Positions 44,603 through 57,824 of a stretch of DNA of 64,000 nucleotides are shown here, in pieces. Under the pieces are notes generated by a model. That model had not been told where the DNA came from, made no database searches, and was given only the letters and a program-made list of their open reading frames with translations. The position numbers and the translations under genes are program-made. Every line of letters begins with the position of its first letter. Position 1 is the first letter of the stretch. The stretch lies in assembly GCF_011745365.1 (NCBI RefSeq), contig NW_024468914.1, positions 952,001 through 1,016,000 of the forward strand, in the 5' to 3' direction. The stretch is from Cryphonectria parasitica EP155 (lineage: Eukaryota; Ascomycota; Sordariomycetes; Diaporthales; Cryphonectriaceae).

Positions 44603-45957
44603 GATGACGTTTTGTCCGCTGTTTGGCCGTTATCAACCTGAGGCAGAGAGGCACAAGTCACTATGAGGTGTAGGTTGTGTGTTCTGAAAGATGACTGCTG
44701 ATCATCATATATAGAATGCCAAGCGCGCATACACACTATATAAACATGCGATGGCCCAAAAAGAAGAATGCAGGTGTACGTTCATGCACAGTAGTGAGTT
44801 CCCTCTTTATCTACAAGGGTTGTGAGCCCTGGTTTTTATTAACGGGCCTGGACCAGCTGAGTGAGAAACCAGAGGCGCTCGAGAGATAAGGAAGGGGGCA
44901 AATTCCGTTGGACTGCACATCATTTGCCTACCAATGAGCGTACGGGGGACCATAGTATGCTAAGCATGCAGCTGTAGGGGAGCACGTGGGGAGGAACAAC
45001 ATCCTGTTGACAGGCCGACAAGGCCAGTCGATAGCGTGCTGCCGCTAGAGACGGCATCAGTTTGGACAGGGTGGAGTGGTCACTGGGGTGTGTTATTGAA
45101 AATCTATATGCATGGATTGTAGCCTTTGGGAGAATTAGAGGCTCTGGTTGTGGGGGTTGAAGAGGAATGGTAAGTCGATCAGGATCTCGACGCTTGTTTT
45201 ACTACTGTAGAACGTTACATTCCAAGGTTCATAGCGGTAGATCCTGATCGATGATTGATTGTTCATGCTGTACACTATGATTCAATGTAAACTGTACTGT
45301 ATGGCATATAAAAGTCAGTATGATTGCAGCTTTCATCATCTTTCGCACGCAAAGATGTCGATTATCTTTGCTTTCTATCAAAAAACAGAGAAGGATGAAA
45401 GCAAAGATCATTTCCAACATGCTTTTTTATCCTCCGTACTTGCTCCCCTGTTCCACAAGGCTTGATCCATGCCAACCCCCGCCACCATCTCCTCTTCCAG
45501 CATGTATAGCCGCTTATTGTGGGATGAGTCTTCAGCTTGGCTTGCCCTGCTCTTCAGACGGCTTTAATAGCGCTAAAAGACGTCGGCATCGCCTTGGACA
45601 TAACCCCGCTCCCTAGAAAAGGAGGGGGTTCTAGATCATAAAACCCCCACAACCTCGGCCGTATTAGTGAGCTCAGCACCAGCTGAACAATAATCATAGC
45701 AGACATACGACTCGAAATGACATCGTACAATTACCTGTGGAGCGCGCAATTATTTTACATATGGAATAAGGAAGTATCTCCTGCAGCTGCTTTACATGTT
45801 TGTTGGTCTTGGGCGTGAGGGAGGAGGCATGGCAATGATGAGCACGACGATGTAGGTCTATTGTTTTCTGTGACTATGGCATGAGCACGAGTATACAGAG
45901 CACCACAAGCAGCTATTTATTGACCACGGCAATATCCAAACCAAAGCCTCACATTGA
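44603..45957. other. Intergenic region upstream of permease 2
   Basis: About 1.35 kb holding the permease promoter and the P450 3' flank. Only short shadow frames are seen, such as 45259-45465. No tRNA or repeat was found. Confidence 0.45.
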
Positions 45958-47646
45958 TCACTCTCCAAACGGCGTAAACTTGTCCAAAAACGCCGTGGCA
46001 TCCTCATTCTCCCTCTCCAAAACCCTCCGATGCTGCTCACTCCTCACCCGAACAACACACGAAAACGGTTTCGGCCGGATGTTGAAGCCCTCGGTATAGT
46101 CAAAGGTATCATACTTTGTCCCAGGCACAGGCCCGATATCATATGCCCACAGCAGCTTGGCCAGCGCGATGAAGAGCGAGTTGGCGGCCAGGTTCGCGCC
46201 GGGACAGATTCTGCGGCCCCAGCCAAAGGACGAGTGCCCGCTCTTGGAAGGGTGTGCCCTCCCGCCGACCTCGACATCTTGCTTCTCTTGCACTCCTCCT
46301 GCGATGGTTGCGCCCTTGGCCCTGGCGGCAATGTTCTCGTCCAAGAAACGCAGAGGATTAAAGTGGTGCGGGTTGGGATAATACGCCTCGTTCAGGTTGA
46401 TGGCCCAAGAGTTGCCCAGCACAGTCGTGCCGGCAGGAATGTAATAGCCCTCATAGACATCATCCTCCGTCGACGCGTGAGGCGTGCCGCCCAGCACAGC
46501 AACAGGCCGCCACCGCAGCACCTCCTTACAAAAGGCCCGGATATACGGCAGCGCCGCCTCGTCCTCAAACGTAGGGCTGCGGCCCCCGCCCACGACGCGG
46601 TCCAGCTCCTCGTGCGCAGCCTGCAGGGTCTCCTGGTGCGTGACCAGAGCCAGGAATGCCGAGCACAGCGTCGACGCAGTGGTGTCGGACCCAGCACCGA
46701 ACAGCGACGCCGGGACAAAGGCCAGGTCGCGGTCCGACAGCGGGATGGGCTCTTCTCCGCCCGTGGCCGCCCTCTCGCGCATCTCCAGCAGGATCTTGCA
46801 CAGCGAGTCCGGGACCTTGGCCTCTGCGCCCTCGGCCCGGGCGCGCGCCATGTCGCCTCGCACAATGTCCATGAGCGCCATGTTGGCGACGGCCTCGCGT
46901 CGCCCGTGCGCCTTGATCTCGGCCTTCCACGGCGCGAGCCAGTCAGGAATGTACTTGAGCGCGGGAAGGGTCTCGACGAGGTACCGCCCCGGCACGTTGA
47001 GCGAGGCCGAGTACTGCATGAACTCGAAGCGCTGGGCGATGACCTGGGCGCCCAGCGAGTCGATGCGGTGCCCGTACGCGACGCAGAACACCACGCTCGA
47101 GGTGAAGGTCTCGACCAGGCCGACGTATTCCTCAGGCCGGTCCAGCAGGCGGAACACCAGCCGGCTCGCCTCGGCCTCCTGCGCGGGCTTGTACAGCCGC
47201 AGCGCCTTGGGCGTCATGGCCATGTGCAGCAGTCGCCTCCGCACGCTCCATTCTTTCCCGTACGGCTGCACCAGGATGCTCGCCCCGTCCCAGAGCAGCT
47301 CGCCCATGGCCACCATGCGGGGCCGCGACGAGTACTTGCTGCTGCGGCTCTCCATGAGCTCCGAGGCCACGATCGGGTCCGAGATGATGACCGTCGGGCG
47401 CCGGCCGATCCAGATGGTGAAGATGGGGCCGTAGCGCTGCGACCAGGCCTGGAACTGGACCCATGGCTTGGACTTGGGGAGCTGGAGCTTGTTGCCGATG
47501 AAGGGGAGGGGCGGAGGGCCGGGGGGCATGCGCAGCCATGTGACTGCATCGTAAAGGGCTGTGGCTGCTGGGAGGGCGATGACGAGAGAGAGCCAGATGT
47601 AGAGGGGCCATGTAGATGGGTGAAGAAGAAGAGAGAGGTCTGCCAT
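45958..47646 (-). CDS. Cytochrome P450 monooxygenase (562 aa, single exon)
   Basis: Microsomal heme monooxygenase. An N-terminal membrane anchor (LYIWLSLVIALPAATALY) is followed by the proline hinge MPPGPPPLPFIGN. The I-helix oxygen-binding motif appears as FGAGSDTTAS (about residue 320), and the ExxR motif as KEVLR (about 375). The heme loop is FGWGRRICPG with the ligand Cys at residue 481. The layout resembles the fungal CYP2-like group that includes O-methylsterigmatocystin oxidoreductase-type enzymes, but that is family resemblance only and the substrate is unknown. The gene is intronless, unusual for fungal P450s. GC-rich codon choice leaves a fully open frame on the opposite strand. No PKS, NRPS or terpene synthase is nearby. 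Confidence 0.92.
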   Translation of the reverse strand: MADLSLLLHPSTWPLYIWLSLVIALPAATALYDAVTWLRMPPGPPPLPFIGNKLQLPKSKPWVQFQAWSQRYGPIFTIWIGRRPTVIISDPIVASELMESRSSKYSSRPRMVAMGELLWDGASILVQPYGKEWSVRRRLLHMAMTPKALRLYKPAQEAEASRLVFRLLDRPEEYVGLVETFTSSVVFCVAYGHRIDSLGAQVIAQRFEFMQYSASLNVPGRYLVETLPALKYIPDWLAPWKAEIKAHGRREAVANMALMDIVRGDMARARAEGAEAKVPDSLCKILLEMRERAATGGEEPIPLSDRDLAFVPASLFGAGSDTTASTLCSAFLALVTHQETLQAAHEELDRVVGGGRSPTFEDEAALPYIRAFCKEVLRWRPVAVLGGTPHASTEDDVYEGYYIPAGTTVLGNSWAINLNEAYYPNPHHFNPLRFLDENIAARAKGATIAGGVQEKQDVEVGGRAHPSKSGHSSFGWGRRICPGANLAANSLFIALAKLLWAYDIGPVPGTKYDTFDYTEGFNIRPKPFSCVVRVRSEQHRRVLERENEDATAFLDKFTPFGE

Positions 47647-48710
47647 GATTCTTCTTCACTCTCTCTTTCGGCTTGCTCCTGTAAGGTTTGTGTATGTTGT
47701 TACAGAAGTATTATGTGAGACCAGATTTATTCACCACCATTACTTTACCCCTCGCGTTTCGACTTGGTCCTGCTTGTCGTTACTTGATGATCCTTCAGAA
47801 AAGTAATGTGAAGACGAGAGGGCGAAGCAGGGTTGAATTTAAACCCCAATAAGATGCAGCACGGCTCAGTATTACTAGACAACGGCTCGCTTTCCACTAA
47901 GAAGAATCATTATTCCGACACAGCTCAGAGGGAACTTGGGGCATGCTCGGCAATTGGGCACAAGAGAACTCAATACTAATGTAGGCTTTGTTGGCCATCT
48001 TTTCGTTTGGGAGGAGTCGAGACGGGCCAGCATTTCCCCGCACAAAAGACCAACGCATTTCCCCCCAGACCGCTCCCTGCATCTTGGCTATGATATTCCA
48101 TATAGCCGGTGGAAGCGCCTCTTTGGTGGGAATGTTGGCCCGCAATAGCTCACTCATTCCTTGGCCCCCGTTGGTTGCGGATCGGAAAATGGATCTCGGG
48201 CACAGATAGTGTCGTCGTCTTTTGGGTTTGTGGACCAATCACCGTCTCGTCCTTATAATGAAATCTGCCATGACAGTTTATCATAGACGATATAAAAGGG
48301 AACGTATCTAAGAAGGCAGCAGTGTGAGCAGCATAGCATTCTTCCAAAGCCATAGAACAGTAAAAGATCATGAGCAGCACAGGAAACATGGCAAAAGGAA
48401 TGAGTAGCGGATAAAATTCAAAAAAAAAAGAAAGACATTCATTCAAACACTTGGTATCTCGAGCTCCCTTTGACACAGAAAGACGAACCCCCCCCACCCC
48501 CCCCGAACCTTTGCATCAAACCGACTACTCCCAAAACCAGATGATCCAAAACAATAAAGTAAAAACAGGCCTAGACCCCGACCCCTGGACACAAAACAGC
48601 TAAAAACAGTGATACAAAAGAAAAAATATTGTTAAAATGATTGGTGAGTGAAGACATCCCTCATCCAGTGAGGAAGTTGAAAACAAAACAAAACAAAACA
48701 AAAAGCAGAC
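47647..48710. other. Intergenic region upstream of the P450
   Basis: About 1.06 kb with P450 promoter and the 3' flank of the poly-Asn gene. Poly-A and poly-C rich patches occur at about 48420-48510. Frames here are short and conflict with each other. Confidence 0.45.
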
Positions 48711-50804
<2,094 letters not shown>

Positions 50805-51831
50805 CTCCTTCTTCCTGTGTTGTAGATGCTGATGTTGTTGATGTTTGTTCCTCAGTCTTCGCAGTACGCCGTCGTCGTCAAGAAGCCAAAGGGCAAGAGG
50901 CCAAAAGAATTAGGCGAAAGGGAAGTTGGCGTCCCAGGGCCAATGGTAGAGTAAACAGCTGGTGAATGTGCTGTGGCTGCTGCAGGTCGTGGGGCCGTCT
51001 TCACGAAGCGAGGTCTTTAGGGGGCCGACGCAGTGATCTTAGCGATTGGCATTGAGAAGTCCTCAAAAAGATTGTTACCCTCCTCGGGATGTTATAGTCA
51101 TCTGCAAAAGAGAGAGAGAGAGAGGCTGACCTCTCGACTGCACAAGCCAGATGAAACAGGTGAGATGCTGGGGCATTGTTTTGTTGTGTTCCAGAAAGAC
51201 CTGGTGAGAGAGACCAACAGACACGGCCACTAAGCATCGCTGAGACGATCGACGCTGCGTGTTTGACACGGCAGAGCAACAGCAATACCTTGGTGAAGCA
51301 GGCGGAGGGCGGGCTCAGGACACGACCTGGGACCGCGTCTACGGCCGCAGCCCAGCAAGGCAACGGTGTATTGTCATGCTGGAACTCAAGAGCCGCGGGA
51401 CTGGCCATGCTGACTGTACAAGATGGAGACTGCAAAATCATGGCTCTCCTGTCTGCCGCTGTTGCCAGAGAGCCAAAAGTCAGGCCAGAGTAACCATCAT
51501 GCGCCGGGGTCGGCTCCGGCTCTAAGCCCGGAAGAAGAGGCCGTCATGTCCGCAGAGGAGAAGGCCCAGGAGTCGGAGACGATTGGCTGAGGTCGTCTGG
51601 CTGCGGTTTTGTTTCGACGCGGCCATACTGCCCGGCTAAAGTCGTGGTCGTCGAGGGTCAAGGCGTGTAGAGAAAGGACAAAAGTTTCGAACAGCAGCTG
51701 ACTTCAGCTGGGGCTGACTGTGATGGCCAGCACCCGCACTAACACGTTTGTAGGGTATCTGAGTGTAGAGCTGTTAGCGGGGAACACCTTGGCGGTGCCG
51801 ACCATAAGCAGACCCGTGGACCCGGGCTTGG

Positions 51832-51846
51832 CCCCCCCCCCCCCCC
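51832..51846. repeat. Poly-C tract (15 nt)
   Basis: Fifteen consecutive C after gcttgg. Confidence 0.9.
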
Positions 51847-53380
51847 AAACGGCTCGAAACTCCTCCACTACCGGTGGAAATGACGACGTTGAAAAGGGTG
51901 TCTATTCTTAGGAGCAAGGTCATCATCTTTGTGTCGTGGTCCAGAGCAAGCGTCGCCGACACAGATTCTGTATTGTAGACAGGGAGAGGTTCTTCTTGTT
52001 CTCCACTCCTTCTTCGTCTCCACTTCTTCTTTCGATGCTGACCACGAACCCACTGACAGTATGATGGTTAAAACGGACCCTGAATTAGCTTAATCGCCAT
52101 ACAGATGCAGACAGTGCCCTTGTCATTGAACAGACACAGCGAGAGTTTTGGTAAACAGGTCACTTTGTTTTCGCCTCGAAGGTCTCTTCAAAAGGACAAG
52201 ATGAAAATCCGAGGGGTTGAAAGGATCAACGAAAAGGAAGACAGAGCCAAGAATAGCTCTTTCTCGCTGAAGCTTGCTAACATTCACTCATTGGGAAGGC
52301 ATGACAGCACGCCTTCCTCATCCTCAATCTTTTCGCCTCTTTCAAAAAGAAGGAGCGCAGGGAACCCATGCAAGTGCTTTGATACATGGCAATTACCCAA
52401 TTCTCTCCAATGATTATTTGCTCTGGGACAGAATTTCAAACACTCCACTCCGAGTCCTCCACTCTGTTGCTCTGAACGAAGTGAATCTTGCGCAATGCTC
52501 GATGTGTTGGAGGTGCTGGATTCAAGGACGACATATCACATCACACGCTTTCGACAGTGCTTCAAATGCATCAACCCGAACGCAAAAAGGTTTCTCAATA
52601 TGATCTTGAACGTACAGGACTGCGACCTTGAATGCCTGACCTGGCCCGACAATCGTGCCCAGATTTCAATGTCACCTTGGACTGGCCAACAGCTTAGAGA
52701 CCTGGCATTACGTTGGATCATCATGAGAGGTATACGACACGATGTTCAAGGTGCTCCACCAGGCGCCCCAGCCTACGTGTAGAGGTCGGCCGCCACAGTC
52801 TGAATGTATAGATGGCTGAGAATTGTTGTATGCTGGGTCAATATCATTAGACAGGGTCCATTCTGGACTGCCATTGTGAAAGCGACTCTCATGTTGAGAT
52901 TAGGGAGCTACTGGCCTACGATATGGCTGCCATCTAAAACACTTGCCCGCTGAGAGAAATTTTTGCATGGCGATCACCAATGCATCATTCCGCCGCCGTT
53001 TTGGCAATTGTTTATGTGTAGTGGGATCCAACTACTCAGCATATTCTAAAAATACATCTGCTGCACCCGAGTAAGGCCATCCTTCCGACCTCATAACAAT
53101 CTGACAGCCGGCCCGGCTCCTCCCGGCCCAAGGTTGGCTGGGATCATCTTGGGTGCAAATCATAATACGTCATTATCCAAAGTTTTGTAGGTTATTACCT
53201 CTTAGCAAAGGTATCATCAAGCTTAGGCAGCATTTCAGCCTTAGTTTGAAGTGATTCTTATGCTTCAAATGACGAGCGTCTGGGGGACTGAAAGATGAGT
53301 AAACAGACTCATGATGACTGGCATTATTGAAAAATCATCTAGAAGTTCTAGGTGTTTATTGAAATCGTATGTATAGGCAA

Positions 53381-53415
53381 ACACACACAAACACACACAC
53401 ACACACACACACACA
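53381..53415. repeat. (AC)n microsatellite
   Basis: An AC dinucleotide repeat with one interruption (acacacacaa then a long AC run). Confidence 0.9.
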
Positions 53416-54767
53416 AATAACGAGAAGTAATAAAGCTGTCCTATGTAGAGATTCAGTTGAGAAAGCTACTGCAAGCGGCGGATGGTCGAATTTTCGCCAA
53501 ATCTACTAAGAATGTTGGAAACATGACACGTGTGCCGAGTGGCACTTTGAATAGTTCATCAGGAGCAGTCTCTATTAAGAGTCAAATAGGAGGATATGCA
53601 GGTTATAAGAGAAAGGAAACTCGCTACAAATTAATAGATGCCCGGCGATCAACTACCTCCCTTTTCTTCTTCTTTTTTCTCATTAGGCCTCTGAGAATTC
53701 CAGTTTCCGATGTGTTGGAGAATTAATCATGCTTCTATTCTGCAGAGACAATATTCAATTAGCAGATTGATAACATTGCAATTTTTAGTATGTTGCGTGG
53801 TATAGTAGGTGGGTTAGGGGACCTACTGTAGATCGAGGTCTCAAGCAAGTTCTTAATGACCTTCCCCAGAGACATCTGGACGGTAATCGTATCATGTACA
53901 TCTTGCTCTGGACCTGCACACTAGAACCTACTACATAGCTGTCTCATTCCATCTGAGTGGTTGAATCCCTCAAGCAACTCAAATATCACAACATGAAAGA
54001 AGAGCAAACAGCAAAGAAAAAGGGGCCTAGAACATTGAGGTTTCTCCTGTAATGGTATTCCAGCTGGTGCTGTATTAAGCAAGCCGTCAATGCCAATTGA
54101 CAGGATGCACTAAACTCGTCTTGGTAGCAAACAGGTACTCCCGCACCTTGGCACGCTTGGCGCTTTGTTCAGCACGCAATCGTGGCTAGCCACGCAACCA
54201 CGCTTGCCACACCAGGCCCAGCAACGTTAGCTTCTACGATACGCCAGGCGTTTAAAAGGTACTGTAGGCAGGCCTGACAGGCACAAATGTACCACTGTCC
54301 AAACCGTCTCCCATAAAATCTGACCCCTGTCAAGCCTTGCACGTCGTGCTCCGACACGCCCACATCAAAAACGATCACTTCAGGAAACTATGCAGTCACT
54401 GGCGTCTGTTTTGTTTGATTTCCCCACACCATCATGGCGATCCATATTTCCACAAACAAAGTCGAGATGATGTGTTATATAGTGGGGGTTCCATCTGGGC
54501 TGCCGTGCGATCCGAGGGCCAGGAGCGTGGCAGAAGGCACTCATTTGAGGGAACAATGTGAGGACCCTTGCGCATTCAACGGCCCGATTTTATGACGACA
54601 CCTTTCAGGGACCTTCCTTGAATCGATCGGAGCATGAACAGCATGGATATTTTCAGACGAGAAAACGTTCGCCAACCAATGTGGAAGAACAGTCCAGTCT
54701 CGAGAGGCAAGTCAGTACTTTGTACGGAGCAGACGGGTTTAAAAGAAACTGTGGAATGGGACTCCAA

Positions 54768-54791
54768 TTTTTTTTTTTTTTTTTTTTTTTT
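54768..54791. repeat. Poly-T tract (24 nt)
   Basis: Twenty-four consecutive T, followed by gaagg. Confidence 0.9.
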
Positions 54792-55321
54792 GAAGGTCTC
54801 TGTCTCTTGTCTCATGATTGCCTCTCCTCCACACCTGCAGCTACCCTCTCACCAACTCAATCTTTCTCTCACTTCCGACAAATCTAAGCGAGGTCGTGCA
54901 TGGACCACACATGATGAAATCATCAGCCCCTCTGCTCTTCTCAAAGTGGGCACACTTTCTTCTTTGTCGTCTTCCTCCTTCTCCTCCTTCTCCATCTAGG
55001 TGATCGCCCACAGTGGATGACATGGCGTTGTGTTGCCAGCCTGGTCGACGACAGGGAACCACCAATCATTTTGCACTCAACGAGACCATCACGGAGCTCC
55101 ACAAGCAGGGCAGCGCCATCATCTTTCACTTGTTCCCACATCAGACAACAATATCAGACACAACCTCGACTGGCACTCTCGCTCACTCACCACCATCCTC
55201 GTCAACTTGAGCCTCTCTCCACCTCAAACATTCCATCCATCCACTTCGAACAACCTTAATCAAAACGCTGCCATCTCCTCCACCATCTATCTACCTTCAC
55301 GATAGGATCGTCCTTGTCAAC

Positions 55322-57721
55322 ATGGCGGAAGGGGCCATTCCAGGTGCCCCCCAGATTTCTGGCACCGATGAGAACACCTCCTTCTTCACCCACCAGCCTC
55401 CTCCGGTCCAGGGCGTCAACTTCGGCTCCCAGTCAGATACGATCGACCAGACGAGCTCAGGCTCCCCAGTGCAGGCCCCAGAGGAGCTCCGGCGGCGCAG
55501 TAGAAGCAACAGTCAGTGGCATGCGCGCCACCATAGTCACGATGACACGGGCGACGAGACGGACTCGTTAGACTCCCACTCCCACTTGGCAGCCTCTCCT
55601 GTGCTCTCACCACAACCCCCAGCAACGCCCATCCCACCCCACGATGCGCCTCTTGTCACGCCTGGTACCACCGACACAACTCGCCGAGCCCGCTTCCCCT
55701 CGGAGCCAGCGCAGCTCGCAAGGTCTTACTCGGCCCCTCGTCGGGCGAGAACCGACATGACCTCTGCAGATGCAGATGCAGCTGCAGGCCCGATATACGA
55801 TGGCGAGAAGGACCAGGAGCCCTTCCGTCACAGGCGCGGCTGGTGGGACTCGCTCAGGAACTGGATGAAGGCGGTGAGGGACGACTTTGGCATCCCAGAC
55901 AGGGACCAGGATATTCAGGACCTCATCGGTGATATAGGCATTGATCTGCAGACGATCCGCAAGGTCACTGGGCGGCCCAAGAAGGGGAGGAAGACGTCTC
56001 AAACCCACGTCTCCAGCCTCATCGCCCCGTCTGTGATGCTGGCCCGTCCAGGCCTGGGCACCAGGAGCGAGTCTACCGCATCCGCCCAGGCATCCCAATC
56101 CGGCGGCAGCACAGCCGTGGGCTCTGGGACTACCACCCCTGGTACCTTGAGGAAGATCTTTGGGCCCGGTGTCGACGCTCATGAGCTGTCTAGTGCGCTC
56201 AAGAAGTTGAAGGTCAAGGCTGCCAAGGGTAACAGCAAGCAGGCCAAGTATGTCGCGGCAAAGGCCGAGCTGGCACACAGGAGGAACCTGGTGCTCTTGA
56301 TGGTACGTCTGCGCATGAACCTTGTGTCGATGTGGGACGGACGCACTGACACTTCTCACAACTCTCCAGGTTTATGCATTCATGGCATATGGCGCTCCCA
56401 CACACCGTATCGAGGAGTACACCCTCCAAATGTTCAAGGCCCTGGAGATGGAAGGCCGGGTCAACTACACCGTGGGCTGTACGGAGATTTCCTTTATTAA
56501 CCCTATCGACCCCGCCGACCCCTTCACAAGATCCGCCTACACCACCATCGTCAAGGCCCAGGGGCTCGATATCGGTGCCTGCGAGGTTGTCTTCCACCTC
56601 TACAAGGACGTCGTACACGGAGAGGTCTCCATCGAGGACGCGACGCAGTCCCTTGCCACCCTCATCGCCTCCCCACCGTACTACAAGCCGTGGTGGATAG
56701 TGCCCTTCTATGGTTGTGCGTCAGCGCTGGCTTGTATCTGGGCCTACAGCGGATATTGGTTGGATATGCCCATTGCCTTCCTGCTCGGCTGCATCGTAGG
56801 CACGCTCCAGGTCATCCTCGCCGCCAAGAACCCCCTATACGCCAATGTTCTTGAGGTCACTGCGGCTCTCATCACCTCGTTTGGCGCGCGCGCCTTCGCT
56901 TCCATTGGTTCCGCTCAGGAATACTTCTGCTTCGGCTCCGTGGCCGAGTCCTCCATCACCACGATCCTGCCGGGATATATTGTGCTGTGCGGTAGTCTCG
57001 AGCTGCAGTCCAAGTCCATCACCGCAGGATCTACCCGTCTCTTCTACGCCATCATTTACTCGCTGCTTCTGGGTTATGGCATGGCCGTCGGCTCGCAGCT
57101 GTGGGGCGCCATCTACCCCGACGCACCCGCCACCGCGACATGTCCGCGGTCTGTGGATCCGCGCTGGAAGATCCTGCTCGTCCCGAGCTACCTGGTCGTC
57201 CAGGCTGTCCTTATTCGCTCCCGCCCGCGTCAGGTCCCCGTGCAGGTTATTATCGGCTCGGCGGCGTACACTGTCAACTACTTTGTGTCGCAGTACGCCA
57301 CGGCCCAGGTGGCAGACACAGCTTCGGCGCTCACGTTGGGAGTGCTGGGCCATCTTTGGGCAAGGTCGCAGCGAGCTTTTGCATTTGCGGCCGTGGTTGC
57401 TGGCATGTATGTACTTCTTTTTTTTCTTCTCCCCTCGATCAGGTCCTGGGAAGCCACTGACTCACAACTGAACGCTATAGAATGGTGCTTGTACCCTCGG
57501 GCCTCTCCGCGCAAGGCGGCTTGATCACGGGCCTCGAGACGCCCTTGTTCGACAACTCGACCACGAGTGCCGAGTCAATCTACGAGAAGAACATATACCA
57601 GAGTTTCAGCGTAGGCGCCCAGATGATCACGGTGGCCATCGGTCTAGCCGTGGGCATCTTTATGTCTGCGCTGGTGGTGTATCCGCTGGGTAGGAAGAAC
57701 AACGCCCTGTTTTCCTTTTGA
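55322..57721 (+). CDS. PRM10: ThrE/Prm10-type integral membrane protein (752 aa, 3 exons)
   Basis: Exons 55322-56302, 56370-57406 and 57481-57721 total 2259 nt in frame. A disordered Ser/His/Asp-rich head of about 150 residues is followed by a basic-acidic segment (WWDSLRNWMKAVRDDFGIPDRD). The ThrE core starts after the second intron boundary region: YAFMAYGAPTHRIEEYTLQM, INPIDPADPFTRS and EVVFHLYKDVVHGEVSIEDA. A set of about ten hydrophobic helices follows, including LVPSGLSAQGGL near the end. In yeast the related pheromone-regulated Prm10 has an unknown role; bacterial ThrE exports threonine. I infer a membrane carrier of uncertain substrate and location. The last intron splits Ile (AT|A) and restores AGIMVLVPSG. 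Confidence 0.88.
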
Positions 57722-57760
57722 AGTGCAAATCTACTTGAGTCTATGAGGATGATGAACATG

Positions 57761-57785
57761 GTGGTGGTGGTGTGTGTATGTGTGA

Positions 57786-57824
<39 letters not shown>
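57761..57824. repeat. Composite (GT)n(GA)n microsatellite
   Basis: gtggtggtgg, then GT repeats with interruptions, then an uninterrupted GA run ending in gaggtgg. It lies 40 bp after the Prm10-type stop. Confidence 0.9.

Larger units (their letters stand above)
50805..55321. other. Gene-poor interval
   Basis: About 4.5 kb. The left part next to 50804 should hold the poly-Asn gene promoter. Open frames at 51001-51525, 52105-52782, 53457-53726 and 54169-54378 have no recognisable domain. It contains a C15 run (51832-51846), an (AC)n tract (53381-53415), a T24 run (54768-54791), and a pyrimidine-rich leader before the next gene (about 54810-55320). Confidence 0.4.

Noticed and set aside
46030..47718. 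A 562-codon plus-strand open frame opposite the P450
   Set aside because: It is the antisense shadow of the P450, Arg/Gly/Val-rich with no domain. It is open because the P450 uses G or C at third positions.
52105..52782. Two overlapping plus-strand frames of about 100 codons
   Set aside because: They overlap in conflicting frames and show no motif. Could not be joined by plausible introns.
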